Part shown: piece by piece, positions 29,163-39,820 of the stretch
Layout: every line of letters starts with the position of its first letter
How positions within the stretch are numbered: position 1 is the stretch's first letter
Source: Arachis hypogaea
Taxonomy: Eukaryota > Streptophyta > Magnoliopsida > Fabales > Fabaceae
Assembly (NCBI RefSeq): GCF_003086295.3
Contig: NC_092052.1
Coordinates: 73,076,910 to 73,140,909, forward strand
DNA length: 64,000 nucleotides
Direction: 5' to 3'
The notes under the pieces: model-generated
What the model was told of the DNA's origin: nothing
Database searches by the model: none
What the model saw: only the letters and a program-made list of their open reading frames with translations
Translations under genes and position numbers: made by a program

Positions 29163-29414
29163 ACTCCCTTCTTCTATTCTTGGTAATGTTACTCCCTTTG
29201 AACGTCTTTATCATACCCCCCAGATTATAGTTCTCTTCGAGTTTTTAGTTGTGTATGTTTTGTTCTTCTTCAGCCTCATCAACATGGTAAACTTGAACCT
29301 CGGGCTCGTATGTGTTATTTCCTTGGTTATGGCACTGAACACAAGGGTTATCGTTGTTGGGATCCTCTCTCTAAACGTATTTGTATATCTCGTCATGTTG
29401 TCTTCTGGGAGCAC
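29163..29414 (+). pseudogene. Copia integrase C-terminal part
   Basis: After the duplicated actcc the frame reads TPFERLYHTPP, SLRVFSCVCFVLLQPHQHGK, CYFLGYGTEHKGYRCWDP and ICISRHVVFWEH. This is the integrase C-terminal region that follows the core at 16,234 in Copia elements. It is cut at 29,414 by element D and resumes at 43,211. Confidence 0.88.
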
Positions 29415-29683
29415 TGATGCCAGGGCATTTTGGCCAGTTTCACTGACATTTTTTTTACTGTTTTTAAGGTAGTTTCATGCATTTCCTTAGAAAATAAGCT
29501 AGTCTTGGGTAGATATTCACTTACATCTTGATTCAAGCATACATTGTGCACTTTACATGATTTTATGAGGATTTTGCATGAAATTAATGACAAATTGGAT
29601 GTTGCATTTCCCATGACTTGGACTAGAACTTTGATGCACTTTATTGCTTGATTTTAGGACAAAGGAAGCAAGGAAGAACCACG

Positions 29684-29933
29684 TTAGCAGCCACGTTAGT
29701 CTCACTAACGTGACTTCTAACGTAGGAATGGGAGCTAGCTTGCAAAGTGATTGAGAAAAGTAATCGCCAATAACGTCCTCGAAGCCATCATAGCCCATGT
29801 TAAGAGTCACGTTAACTAAGTTAACATGAACTCTAACGTGGAGGAAAGAAAATGGAGCCAACGTTAGTGATACTTACCTTTGTCACTAACGTTGGGCCAA
29901 GCTCATAAGTGGCCACGTTAGTTGCAACGTTAA
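29684..29933 (+). repeat. ACGTTAAC palindrome array of element D, left part
   Basis: Contains CACGTTAACTAAGTTAACATG centred near 29,819 and inverted pairs such as ACGTTAGTCTCACTAACGT. The array continues at 41,362 after the element C insertion. Distance between TTAACTAAGTTAA (29,813) and the split copy (29,930) is 117 bp. Confidence 0.8.
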
Positions 29934-31473
29934 TGGTGCACGAAATTGGAAATCACAATTTTTCACAAATTCGCACAACTAACCAGCAAGTGCACTGGGT
30001 CGTCCAAGTAATACCTTACGTGAGTAAGGGTCGATCCCACAGAGATTATTGGCTTGAAGCAATATATGGTTATCTTGTAACTCTTAGTCAGGAAGACAAT
30101 AAAACAATTCACTTATCAAATTTGATTGCAAGGAATAAAAGGGCAGAACACAAATTATACTTGTATGCAATGATGGAGAATATGTTGGGGTTTTGGAGAT
30201 GCTTTGTCTTCTGAAATTCTGCTTTCCTCTGTTTCTGATTCACGCATGCACGTCCTCCTATGGCAAGCTGTGTGTTGGTGGATCAGCATTGTCAATGGCT
30301 ACCATCCATCCTTCCAGTGAAAAGGGTCCAGGTGCGCTGTCACCGCACGGCTAATCATCTGCAGGTTCTCAATCGTACCGAAATAGGATTTACTATCCTT
30401 TTGCGTCTGTCACTACGCCCAGCACTCACGAGTTTGAAGCTCGTCACAGTCATTCAATCCCTGAATCCTACTCGGAATACCACAGACAAGGTTTAGACTT
30501 TCCGGATTCTCTTGAATGCTGCCATCAACCTAGCTTATGCCACGAAAATTCCGATTAAGAGATCTAAGAGATATTCATTCATTCTACGGTGGAACGTAAG
30601 TGGTTGTCAGGCACGCGTTCGTGGAGGAATGATGATGATTGTCACGTTCATCACATTCATATTGAAGTGCGAATGGATATCTTAGATAGGAACACGCATG
30701 TTTGAATGGAAAGCAGAAATACTTGCATTAATTCATCGAGACACAACAGAGCTCCTCACCCCCAACAATGGAGTTTAGAGACTCATGCCGTCAAAAGGTA
30801 CAAAGTTCAGATCTAAAATGTCATGAGAGATCCAAAATAAGTCTCTAAAAGTTGTTTAAATACTAGACTAGTAAACTAGGTTTACAGAAAATGAGTAAAC
30901 TAAGATGGATAGTGCAGAAATCCACTTCTGGAGCCCACTTGGTGTGTGCTGGGGCTGAGACTTAAGCTAATCACGTGCATAGGGCTATTTTGGGCGTTCA
31001 ACGCCAGCTTTGGATCCTTTTCTGGCGTTGAACTCCAACTTGCAACTTGTTTCTGGCGCTGGACGCCAGACTACAACATGGAACTGGCGTTGAACGCCAG
31101 TTTACGTCGTCTATCCTTGAGCAAAGTATGGACTATTATATATTGCTGGAAAGCCCTGGATGTCTACTTTCCAACTCAATTGGAGGCGCGCCATTTGGAC
31201 TCCTGTAGCTCAAGAAATTTCTTTCCGAGTGCAGAGAGGTCAGAATCCAACAGCATCAGCAGTCCTTTTTCAGCCTGAATCAGATTTTTGCTCAGCTCCC
31301 TCAATTTCAGCCAGAAAATACCTGAAATTACAGAAAAACACACAAACTCATAGTAAGGTCCAGAAATATGAAATTTGCCTAGAAACTAATGAAAATAAAC
31401 TAAAAACTAACTAAAACATACTAAAAACTATATGAAATTAACCCCAAAAAGTGTATAAAATATCTGCTCATCA
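29934..31473 (-). repeat. 3' LTR of element C
   Basis: Minus-strand start at 31,473 (TGATGAGCAGATATTTTATA), end at 29,934 (GTGCACCA). It is homologous to the element A LTR at both ends but lacks the trapped PBS copy. A TATA-like TATTTAAAC lies near 30,853-30,861. GGCGTT-type palindromes are at ~30,990-31,105. On the interior side the word ACACCAAACTTA (31,476-31,487) lies 2 nt from the LTR. Confidence 0.93.
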
Positions 31474-31767
31474 CAACACCAAACTTAAACTGTTGCTTGT
31501 CCCCAAGCAACTAGATAAATAAAATAGAATATTAATAAGTCAAGAAGCAATAATGTCTCAGAGTTTTTGAGTGAAGCTCAGATTCTAATTAGATGAGCGG
31601 GACTAGTAGCTTTTTGCTTCCGAACAGTTTTGGCACCTCACTTTATCCATTGAAGCTCAGAGTGATTGGCATCTATAGGAACTTAGAATTCAGATAGTGT
31701 TATTGATTCTCCTATTTCAGTATGATGATTTTTGAACACAGCTACTTTATGAGTCTTGGCCGTGGCC

Positions 31768-32883
31768 CTAAGCACTTTGTTTTTCAGTATTACCACCGGA
31801 TACATAAATGCCACAGACACATAATTGGGTGAACCTTTTTAGAATGCTACTTTGTTCCTTCTGTTCTTTAAGCAAATAGCAAAGAATGCTACTTTGTTCC
31901 TTCTGTTCTTTCTTTATTTGTTCCATAGCTTCTTGCATGTTGGTAATAGATGTTTCAAGATACTCCCAGTATTCAGATTGAGGGATTTCTGGGAGAAATT
32001 CTTGTGTTTTTTTCTTGATGGGGTCATCCTGTGCTTGTTGTTTTTCCATTGATGCTTTGGTGATTGACCACTCAACTGAGATATACTCAGTTATTCCCAT
32101 CCTTACTCCAGCGTCCTTGCAGAGCATAGAAATCAAGCTTGGATAAGCCAACCTGGCATCTTTAGAATTTTTGTTTGCAATTTTGTAGAATTCAGTTTAA
32201 ATCAATTGATGAACTGCCACTTCTTTTCCCATCATGATGCAATGGATCATCACTGCTGTTCTAATAGTGACTTCAGAACGGTTGCTAGTGGGCAGCAGAG
32301 AATGCCCAATGAAGTCCAGCCATCCTCTGGTGACTAGTTTGAGATCTTCTCTTTTGAGTTAATTTAGGACACCCTTCGTGCTGGTGGTCCACCTGGCTCC
32401 AGGGATACATATATCCTCTAGAATCTTATCCAGGCCCTTGTCTGTTCTCATCATTCTCCTATTGAAGGAGTCTGGATCATCTTTCAGCTGAGGTAGCTTT
32501 AAGATCTCCTTGATCTTTTCAGGGTGGGTATGAACAATCTTTCCTCTGACCAAGGTCCGATAGTCATAGATAGCAGATCCAGATAGTCTTTGCCTGTCTG
32601 TTTGCCACATATTAGCATAGAACTCCTGGACCATATTCCTTCCCACTTTCGTTTCAGGATTAGCTAGGATCTCCCAGTTCCTGATTCGGATTTGCTCCTG
32701 GATCTCCGGATATTTGTCTTCTTTCAGATCGAATCTAACTTCCGGGATCACTGATCTTAGACCCATTATTTTGTAATAATGGTCTGAATGTTCTTTAGTT
32801 AAGAACTTCCTTTGATTCCAAAGTGGTTTTGGAACGCTCTCTTTCTTGCCTCTTGGAGTGGGTTGTTTTCCTTTAGGAGCCAT
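31768..32883 (-). pseudogene. ORF3 of element C with two in-frame stops
   Basis: Starts at ATG 32,883-32,881 (MAPKGKQPTPRGKKESVPK) and runs in one frame to 31,768, broken by TAA at 32,359-32,361 and 32,197-32,199. It is collinear with the element A ORF3: IPEVRFDL, NWEILANP, NMVQEFYANMW, VRGKIVHTHPE and LLPTSNRSEV across the first stop. The C-terminus is coiled-coil-like and contains a 42-bp direct repeat (31,840-31,866 and 31,882-31,908), giving KEQKEQSSIL twice. The family word lies 24 nt upstream of the ATG (32,907-32,918). The 31,474-31,767 stretch downstream is noncoding. Confidence 0.82.
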
Positions 32884-32918
32884 GATCTTAGTGATCACGG
32901 ATAGGCACACCAAACTTA

Positions 32919-33425
32919 GAGGTTTGCTTGTCCTCAAGCAAAAAGAAAAGAAAGGAGAGGGAGAGAAGGAGAGCTAGGTGCAATTGTGGATGGGAGGGGA
33001 GGGAGGCCGAACCCATATTTAAAGGGAGAGGGGGGTGGGTTTTTTCGAAAATACAAAGAAAGATAAGATAGAAGATATGATTTAAAATTGAAAAAATATG
33101 AAAGATATTTGAAAAAGATAGATTTAGATTTTTGAAAAAGATAGTATGGAGATTTGAAAAAGATATTGATTAGTTGAAGAGATTTTTGAATGAAAAGAGA
33201 TAGATTTGTTTTGAAAATTTTGAAAAAGAGTTGAATTGGATAAAAAAGGATTTGTGCTTATGGATTAAGATACATTTGATATTTTTAAAATAGGGTTTTT
33301 AGAAATTAGGGATTTTAGAAATCAGGGTTCTTAACATGTTTATGCAAGAAATCATGAATTGAAACATGAAAATTAAATTTAGAATGAAAAATATGAAGTA
33401 AAAACGAATTCACCTCCTCCCCACC
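32919..33425 (-). other. AT-rich leader between the array and ORF3 of element C
   Basis: Purine-rich on the plus strand (GAAAAAGATA and GATTTTGAAAAAG words), with TTTTTTCGAAAATAC at ~33,041. No gene. It separates the palindrome array from the ORF3 start and resembles the element leaders in style. Confidence 0.6.
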
Positions 33426-33430
33426 ATCCT

Positions 33431-33757
33431 GGCGTTTGAACGCCCAAACGCTGCATGTTTTGGGCGTTCAACGCCCAAATGCTGCCTCTCCTGGGTGTTC
33501 AACGCCCAGCTGTTGCTTCTTTCTGGCGTTGAACGCTAGGAACTCCTTTGTCACTGGGCGTTTTTCTGAACGCCCAGGACGCTGTAAATCTGGCATTAAA
33601 CGCCCAGAAGGAGCTTCTTTCTGGTGTTCAACGCCCAGAAGATGCTTCTTTCTGGCGTTTAACGCCCAGATGGCTATCCTTACTGGCGTTCAACGCCCAG
33701 TGGATGCTTCTTTTGGGCGTTGAACGCCCAAAACAGACTCTTACTGGCGTTTTCTTG
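33431..33757 (-). repeat. Palindrome array, 31-bp period (element C)
   Basis: Eleven GGCGTT(C/G)AACGCC-type units start at 33,431, 33,463, 33,494, 33,525, 33,557, 33,592, 33,623, 33,654, 33,685, 33,717 and 33,747. Nearly all spacings are 30-32 bp. Spacers such as AGAAG(G/A)(A/T)GCTTCTTTCT recur. It occupies the same place as the array of element A, between hairpin and ORF3. Confidence 0.88.
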
Positions 33758-33910
33758 CCAGTGAGCTCTTTTTCTCTGTTTTGTGTGCAGAATCCTTCTG
33801 TAACCCTGTGAACTTATACAATTGACTCTTTACCTTAGTATCAGTGAACTTTATATAAACAAATAAAATCAAGAATAGGGCAAAATGCTTAGAGGAAGTG
33901 ATGCCCCATG

Positions 33911-33928
33911 GCTGGGTTGCCTCCCAGC
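33911..33928 (-). promoter_or_regulatory. Conserved hairpin downstream of pol (element C)
   Basis: Minus strand GCTGGGAGGCAACCCAGC, a perfect 6-bp stem with loop AGGCAA, 41 nt after the pol stop at 33,970 and preceded by AATAAAGAAGCGCTT. The two outer pairs differ from element A (G-C for G-T, C-G for T-A) while the loop is identical. Confidence 0.75.
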
Positions 33929-33969
33929 AAGCGCTTCTTTATTGTCTTTAGCTGGACCTTGCTGAGCTT

Positions 33970-35403
33970 TTAATCTAGCTTCAGCCTTGAGCACTCTTGC
34001 TCAACATTGCCTTCAAGATAGTGCTTGATTCTCTGTCCATTAACAATGAACTTCTTGTCAAAATCAATATCTTGAAGCTCCACATAACCATATGGTGATA
34101 CACCTGTAATCACATATGGTCCCCTCCACCGGGACTTCAGTTTTCCGGGGAATAGCCTGAGCCTAGAGTTAAACAACAGAACCTTTTGTCCTAGTTCAAA
34201 GATTCTAGATGACAGCTTTCTGTCATGCCACTTTTTTTATTTTTCTTTATAAAGCTTGGCATTTTCGAAAGCAGTGAATCTGAATTCCTCTAGCTCATTT
34301 AGCTGGAGCAATCTTTTTTCTCCAACTAATTTGGCATCAAAGTTTAGGAATCTGGTTGCCCAGTAGGCTTTATGTTCCAGTTCCACGAGCAGGTGGCATG
34401 CCTTACCATACACAAGTTGGTATGGAGAGGTCCCTATAGGAGTCTTAAATGCTGTTCTGTAAGCCCACAGAGCATCATCCAAGCTTCGTGCCCAATCCTT
34501 TCTACGGGTACTTACAGTCCGTTCCATGATTCTTTTTAGTTCTCTGTTAGAGACTTCAGCTTGCCCATTTGTCTGTGGATGATATGGAGTCGCCACCTTG
34601 TGGCGAATCCCATACCGGACCATGGCAGAGTAAAGCTGTTTGTTGCAGAAGTGAGTGCCCCCATCACTGATTAGTACCCTGGGGACACCAAACATGCTGA
34701 ATATATGTTTCTGGAGGAATTTTAGCACTGTTTTAGTATCATTGGTGGGTGTGGCAATGGCCTCAACCCATTTTGATACATAGTCAACTGCCACCAGAAT
34801 ATAAGTGTTTGAGTATGATGGTGGGAAAGGCCCCATGAAATCAATACCCCATACATCAAACAACTCAATCTCCAAGATTCCTTGTTGAGGCATGGCATAA
34901 CTGTGAGGCAAATTACCAGCTCTCTGGCAACTGTCACAGTTACGTACAAACTCTCGGAAATCTCTGTAGAGTGTAGGCCAGTAGAAGCCACATTAGAGGA
35001 CCTTGGTGGCTGTTCGCTCACCTCCGAAATGACCTCCATATTGTGACCCATGGCAATGCCATAAGATCCTTTGTGCTTCTTCTTTAGGCACACACCTACG
35101 GATTATGCCGTCTGCACATCTCTTAAAGAGATAGGGTTCAACCCACAAGTAGTACTTTGCATCAGTAATTAATTTTTTCTTTTGTTGCCTGCTGTACTCC
35201 TTGGGAATGAACCTTGCAGCTTTGTAGTTTGCAATGTCTGCAAACCATGGTGTTTCCTGAATGGCAAACAAATGCTCATCCGGAAAGGTCTCAGAGATTT
35301 CAAGAGAAGGGAATGACGTCCCTTCTATTGGCTCTATCCGGGACAGATGATCAGTCACTTGGTTCTCTGTCCCTTTTCTGTCTCTTATTTCTATATCAAA
35401 CAC
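33970..35403 (-). pseudogene. End of RNase H and integrase of element C
   Basis: Begins with the RNase H/linker sequence VFDIEIRDRKGTENQVTDHLSRIE. The zinc-binding H-x-C domain (HCHGSQYGGHFGGERTATKV ... CDSCQRA) and integrase core ([34 protein letters not shown]) follow, then the GPY-containing C-terminus (SRWRGPYVITGV) to the stop at 33,972-33,970. In-frame stops lie at 34,993-34,995, just before CGFYWP, and at 34,237-34,239, before KKWHDR. The order and motifs match element B (22,285-23,577), and neither has a chromodomain. Confidence 0.9.
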
Positions 35404-37113
35404 TTACAGAAGCAACACCCATCTTATGAGCCTGGGTTTTGAATCCTGCTTTGTGAATAGATATTTAAGAGCAGCATGGTCAGTATACACAATCACCTTT
35501 GATCCTACCAAGTATGATCTAAACTTCTCAATGGCATAAACCACTGCAAGCAATTCTTTTTCTGTGGTTGTGTAATTTTTCTGGGTATCATTTAAAACGT
35601 GGCTAGCATAATAAATGACATGCAGAAGCTTGTCATGCTTCTGCCCCAGTACTGCACCAATGGCGTGATCACTGGCATCACACATTAGCTCAAATGGTAA
35701 TGTCCAGTCTGGTGCAGAAATAACTGGTGCTGTGACCAGCTTGGCTTTCAGCATTTCAAACGCCTGCAGACACTCTGTGTCAAACACAAATGGCGTGTCA
35801 GCAGCTAGCAGATTGCTCAAAGGTTTTGCGATTTTTGAAAAATCCTTTATAAACCTCCTATAGAATCCTGCATGCCCTAGAAAGCTTCTGATTGCCTTAA
35901 CATTGGCAGGTGGTGGTAATTTTTCAATTACCTCTATTTTTGCTTGATCCACCTCTATTCCCTTGTTTGAAATTTTATGCCCAAGGACAATCCCTTCAGT
36001 CACCATAAAGTGACATTTTTCCCAGTTTAAAACCAGGTTGGTCTCTTGGCATCTTTTCAGAACTAGTTTCAGGTGATCAAGACAGGAGCTGAATGAGTCT
36101 CCATATACTGAGAAGTCATCCATGAAGACTTCCAGAAATATTTCCACCATATCAGAGAAAATAGAGAGCATGCATCTCTGGAAGGTTGTAGGCGCATTAC
36201 ACAGCCCAAATGGCATCCTTCTATAAGCAAACACTCCAGATGGACATGTAAATGCTGTTTTCTCTTGATCCTGGGGATCTACTGCAATCTGGTTATAGCC
36301 TGAGTAGCCATCTAAAAAGCAGTAATAATCATGACCTGCCAATCTTTCTAGCATCTGGTCTATGAATGGTAAAGGAAAATGATCCTTTCTGGTGGCTGTA
36401 TTGAGCCTTCTGTAGTCAATACACATGCGCCGCCCTGTAACTGTTCTTGTAGGAATCAGTTCATTCTTTTCATTATGAACCACTGTCATGCCTCCCTTTT
36501 TGGGGACAACTTGAACAGGGCTCACCCAGGGGCTATTAGAAATAGGATAAATAATCCCAGCCTCCAGTAATTTGGGGACCTCTTTCTGCACCACTTCCTT
36601 CATGGCTGGATTTAGCCACCTCTGTGGTTGAACCACTGGTTTAGCATTATCCTCCAATAAGATTTTGTGCATGCATCTAGCTGGGCTTATGCCCTTAAGG
36701 TCACCTATGGACCACCCAAGAGCTGTCTTGTGTGTCCTTAGCACTTGAATAAGTGCTTCCTCTTCCTGTGGATTTAAAGCAGAGCTTATGATCACTGGAA
36801 AAGTGTCACCTTCTCCCAGAAATGCATATTTCAGGGATGGTGGTAATGGTTTGAGCTCGGGTTTAGGAGGTTTTTCCTCTTCCAGAGGAAATTTCAGAGG
36901 CTCTTTCATTTCCTCTGAATCCTCCAAATCAGGCTGAACATCTTTAAAGATGTCTTCCAACTCTGATTCGAGACTCACAGCCATGTTGATCTCTTCTATC
37001 AAAGAGTCAATAAGATCAACTTTCATGCAGTCTTTTGATGTGTCTGGATGCTGTATGGCTTTGACAGCATTCAACTTAAACTCATCATCATTGACTCTCA
37101 GGGTTATTTCCCC
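35404..37113 (-). pseudogene. pol: Reverse transcriptase and RNase H of element C
   Basis: Follows the stop at 37,114-37,116 in the same frame ([12 protein letters not shown]). The reverse transcriptase has [28 protein letters not shown], the catalytic [10 protein letters not shown] (near 36,120-36,150) and [15 protein letters not shown]. RNase H has [31 protein letters not shown] and [11 protein letters not shown]. The stop at 35,404-35,406 interrupts it right after RWVLLL, inside RNase H. It is about 60-70% similar by impression to element B, so a clearly distinct Athila-type family. Confidence 0.92.
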
Positions 37114-37656
37114 CTATTGGACATCAATGAGAGTTCGTCCAGTTGCTAGGAAGGGTCTTCCTAGAATGAGAGTGGCACTCTTGTGCTCCTCCATTTCCAG
37201 CACTACAAAGTCAGTGGGAAAGGCGAATGGCCCAACTCTAACAATCATGTCTTCAATCACGCCTGCTGGGTATTTAATGGAGCCATCAGCAAGTTGGAGA
37301 CATATCCGGGTTGGTTTAACTTCTTCAGTTAAACCAAGCTTTCTGATAGTGGATGCAGGTATTAGGTTGATGCTTGCCCCAAGATCACATAAAGCTGTCT
37401 TGGTGCAATTACCTTCTAATGTGCATGGTATCAGAAAACTCCCAGGGTCTTTAAGCTTTTCAGGAAAGCTTTTCAGAATGACTGCACTGCATTCTTCAGT
37501 GAGGAGAACTCTTTTAGTTTCTCTCCAATCCTTCTTATGACTCAAGATCTCTTTCATGAACTTGGCATAAGAAGGTATTTGCTCAAGTGCCTCTGCAAAT
37601 GGAATCTTTATTTCAAGAGTCCTGAGATAATCTGCAAAGCGAGCAAATTGCTTATC
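37114..37656 (-). pseudogene. Aspartic protease of element C
   Basis: The frame resumes after the stop at 37,657-37,659. The retropepsin-like region shows CDLGASINLIPASTIRKLGL (active site DLG, as in A and B), VLEMEEHKSATLILGRPFLATGR, and ends IDVQ before the stop at 37,116-37,114. Upstream PFAEALEQIPSYAKFMKEIL matches the pre-protease segment of element B (VPRYAKFLKDL). Confidence 0.88.
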
Positions 37657-38061
37657 CTACTCCTCTTGGCGGAGTTTTTGAGGATAAGGTATCTTGGCTT
37701 TATATTCCTCAACCTTAGTTGCTGTAGGTTTATTTCCTACAGAAGTGGTTGAAGAAGCCTTTTTAGATGGGTTGTCATCAGCACTTGTGTGTGTCTGATC
37801 CCTCACTAGCAATTGAGTGCCAGAGTTAGAAGCTGGAGTGACGTTAGACGCCAGCTCCTCATCTGTTCCTGGCGTCTGAATGCCAGAACTGTGCTTCTTT
37901 TGGGCGTTCAACGCCAGATCCTTGCTTGTTTCTGGCATTGAACGCCAGTCCTGAGCATGGTCTGGGCGTTCAGCGCCAGCCTTCTACCCAATTTCTGGCG
38001 TTTTAGCGCCAGAATTATTTTTTCCTGGGCTCTTACTGTCCTCAGGTGGATTTTGGGTAGT
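37657..38061 (-). pseudogene. Gag-protease linker of element C containing a palindrome array
   Basis: Same frame as gag and protease, with an extra stop at 37,984-37,986. It contains five GGCGTT-type palindromes starting at 37,871, 37,903, 37,934, 37,965 and 37,997 (31-32 bp apart). The period is not a multiple of three, so each unit is read in a different frame and the protein is not visibly repetitive. Element A lacks this array at the same place. Confidence 0.75.
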
Positions 38062-39018
38062 TTACTCATTTCTTGGCTTCTTGCTGCCTTGAGGTGGGGT
38101 ATTTAACGTCTTCCCACTTCTTAATTGAACTGCTTGGCATTCTTCTGTTATTTCTTTTGACAGCTGCTGCTTTGTTTGCTTCAATTGTTCTTCCATATTT
38201 ATATTAGCCATCCTTGTCTCTTGTAGTCTATCCTTGAATTCGGCTAACTGCTTTGTTAGAAAGTCCAATTGCTGATTGAATTTAGCAGCTTGTTTTACAG
38301 GACTGAGTTCAGCAGTTACTGTTTTAACCTCTTCTTTCATGGAAGGGTCACTGCTTAGGTACAGACGCTGATTTCTGGCAACTGTATCAATGAGCTCTTG
38401 AGCTTCTTCAATTGTCTTTCTCATGTGGATAGATCCACCAGCTGAGTAATCTAGAGACATCTGAGCTCTTTCTGCAAGCCCATAATAGAAGATGTCTAAC
38501 TGAATCCACTCTGAAAACATTTCAGAGGGGCATTTTCGTAGCATCTCTCTGTATCTCTCCCAGGCATCATAAAGAGATTCATTATCTCCTTGTTTAAAGC
38601 CTTGGATGTCCAGCCTTAGCTGTGTCATCCGTTTTGGGAGAAAGTATTGATTCAGGAATTTTTCTGTCAGCTGTTTCCATGTCCTTATGCTGGCCTTAGG
38701 TTGGTTATTTAACCACCTCTTGGCTTGTTCTTTTACAGCAAATGGAAATAGTAATAATCTGTAGACATCCTGATCTACTTCCTTATCGTGTACTGTGTCA
38801 GCAATTTGTAAAAACTGTGCCAAAAACTCTGTAGGTTCTTCCTGTGGAAGACCGAAATACTGGCAACTTTGCTGCACCATGATAATGAGCTGAGGATTCA
38901 ACTCAAAGCTACTGACTCTAATGGAGGGTATGCAAATACTACTCCCATATGAAGCAGTAGAGGGGTTAGCATATGACCCCAGAGTCCTCCTGGACTGTTC
39001 ATTTCCACTTAGATCCAT
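38062..39018 (-). CDS. gag: Gag of element C
   Basis: 318 codons from ATG 39,018 (MDLSGNEQSRRTLGS). The capsid domain is collinear with element A: YFGLPQEEPTEFLAQFLQIADTV, RWLNNQPKASIRTW, FLNQYFLPKRMTQLR, SLYDAWERYREMLRKCP, IQLDIFYYGL and GGSIHMRKTIEEAQELID. A coiled-coil stretch (KQAAKFNQQLDFLTKQLAEF) follows, and the frame stops at 38,064-38,062. The same frame then continues into the protease, so this is a premature stop or a regulated Gag end. No zinc knuckle is visible. Confidence 0.9.
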   Translation of the reverse strand: MDLSGNEQSRRTLGSYANPSTASYGSSICIPSIRVSSFELNPQLIIMVQQSCQYFGLPQEEPTEFLAQFLQIADTVHDKEVDQDVYRLLLFPFAVKEQAKRWLNNQPKASIRTWKQLTEKFLNQYFLPKRMTQLRLDIQGFKQGDNESLYDAWERYREMLRKCPSEMFSEWIQLDIFYYGLAERAQMSLDYSAGGSIHMRKTIEEAQELIDTVARNQRLYLSSDPSMKEEVKTVTAELSPVKQAAKFNQQLDFLTKQLAEFKDRLQETRMANINMEEQLKQTKQQLSKEITEECQAVQLRSGKTLNTPPQGSKKPRNE

Positions 39019-39796
39019 GATGGAGAAAGGGAGATAATGTAAAAAAAATTATTTTTATTTATTTATTTATTTATTTATTTCGAATATAAAATAAATTAAA
39101 ATAAAATAAATAAAAATGGGTGAAGATTTTCGAAAAAAATAAGGAGAGAGAGAGTGGTTAGGAAGTTTTGAAAAAGATATGATTTTTTTCTTTCTTTTTT
39201 TTTTTTTTTGAAAAGGGTTTTAAATTTTGAAATAAAAAAAATCTGAATTTTAAAATTGATTTTCGAAAAATTGCTTTAAAAATAGAGGGAAAAGATATTT
39301 TTGAATTTAATGAGGAAAGAGAAAAATAATAAAATAACACAAGATCTAAAATTTTTAGATCTAATGCTCCTTGTTTTCGAAAATTTTGGAGAGAAAACAC
39401 CAAGGAACACCAAACTTAAAAATTTTAAGATCAAGACACAAGGAAAACTCAAGAACACTTTGAAGACTCACAAGAACACAAGAACATGAAGAAAAAACAC
39501 CAAACTTAAAATTTTTAGAAAACCAAAAAGAATTTTCGAAAATAAAAAAAATCAACAAGAAAACACCAAATTTAAAGTTTGGCACAAGATTTATTCAAAG
39601 AAAAATTATTTTTGAAAAAGATTTTAAAAATAGGATAGCCAATTACCAAGAACATAAGCACCACGCTCTAGCTAATTGAGCTATAAATTTAAAGTGTTTT
39701 AACAAGGTATAAATAACAAAAGACTCTAAACCAAAAAGAAAAATTTTTCCTAATCTAAGCAACAAAATAAACCGTCAGTTGTCTAAACTCAAACAA
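39019..39796 (-). other. AT-rich leader of element C
   Basis: Low-complexity leader with a TTTA run (~39,054-39,079), poly-T (39,182-39,210) and TTTTCGAAAA palindromes near 39,129, 39,259, 39,373 and 39,531. Three copies of the family word (ACACCAAACTTA or close) lie at 39,407-39,418, 39,497-39,508 and 39,563-39,574. No gene. Confidence 0.75.
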
Positions 39797-39814
39797 TCCC
39801 CGGCAACGGCGCCA
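39797..39814 (-). other. Primer binding site of element C
   Basis: Plus-strand TCCCCGGCAACGGCGCCA, i.e. a perfect tRNA-Asp PBS on the minus strand, 6 nt inside the 5' LTR. Confidence 0.93.
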
Positions 39815-39820
39815 AAAACT

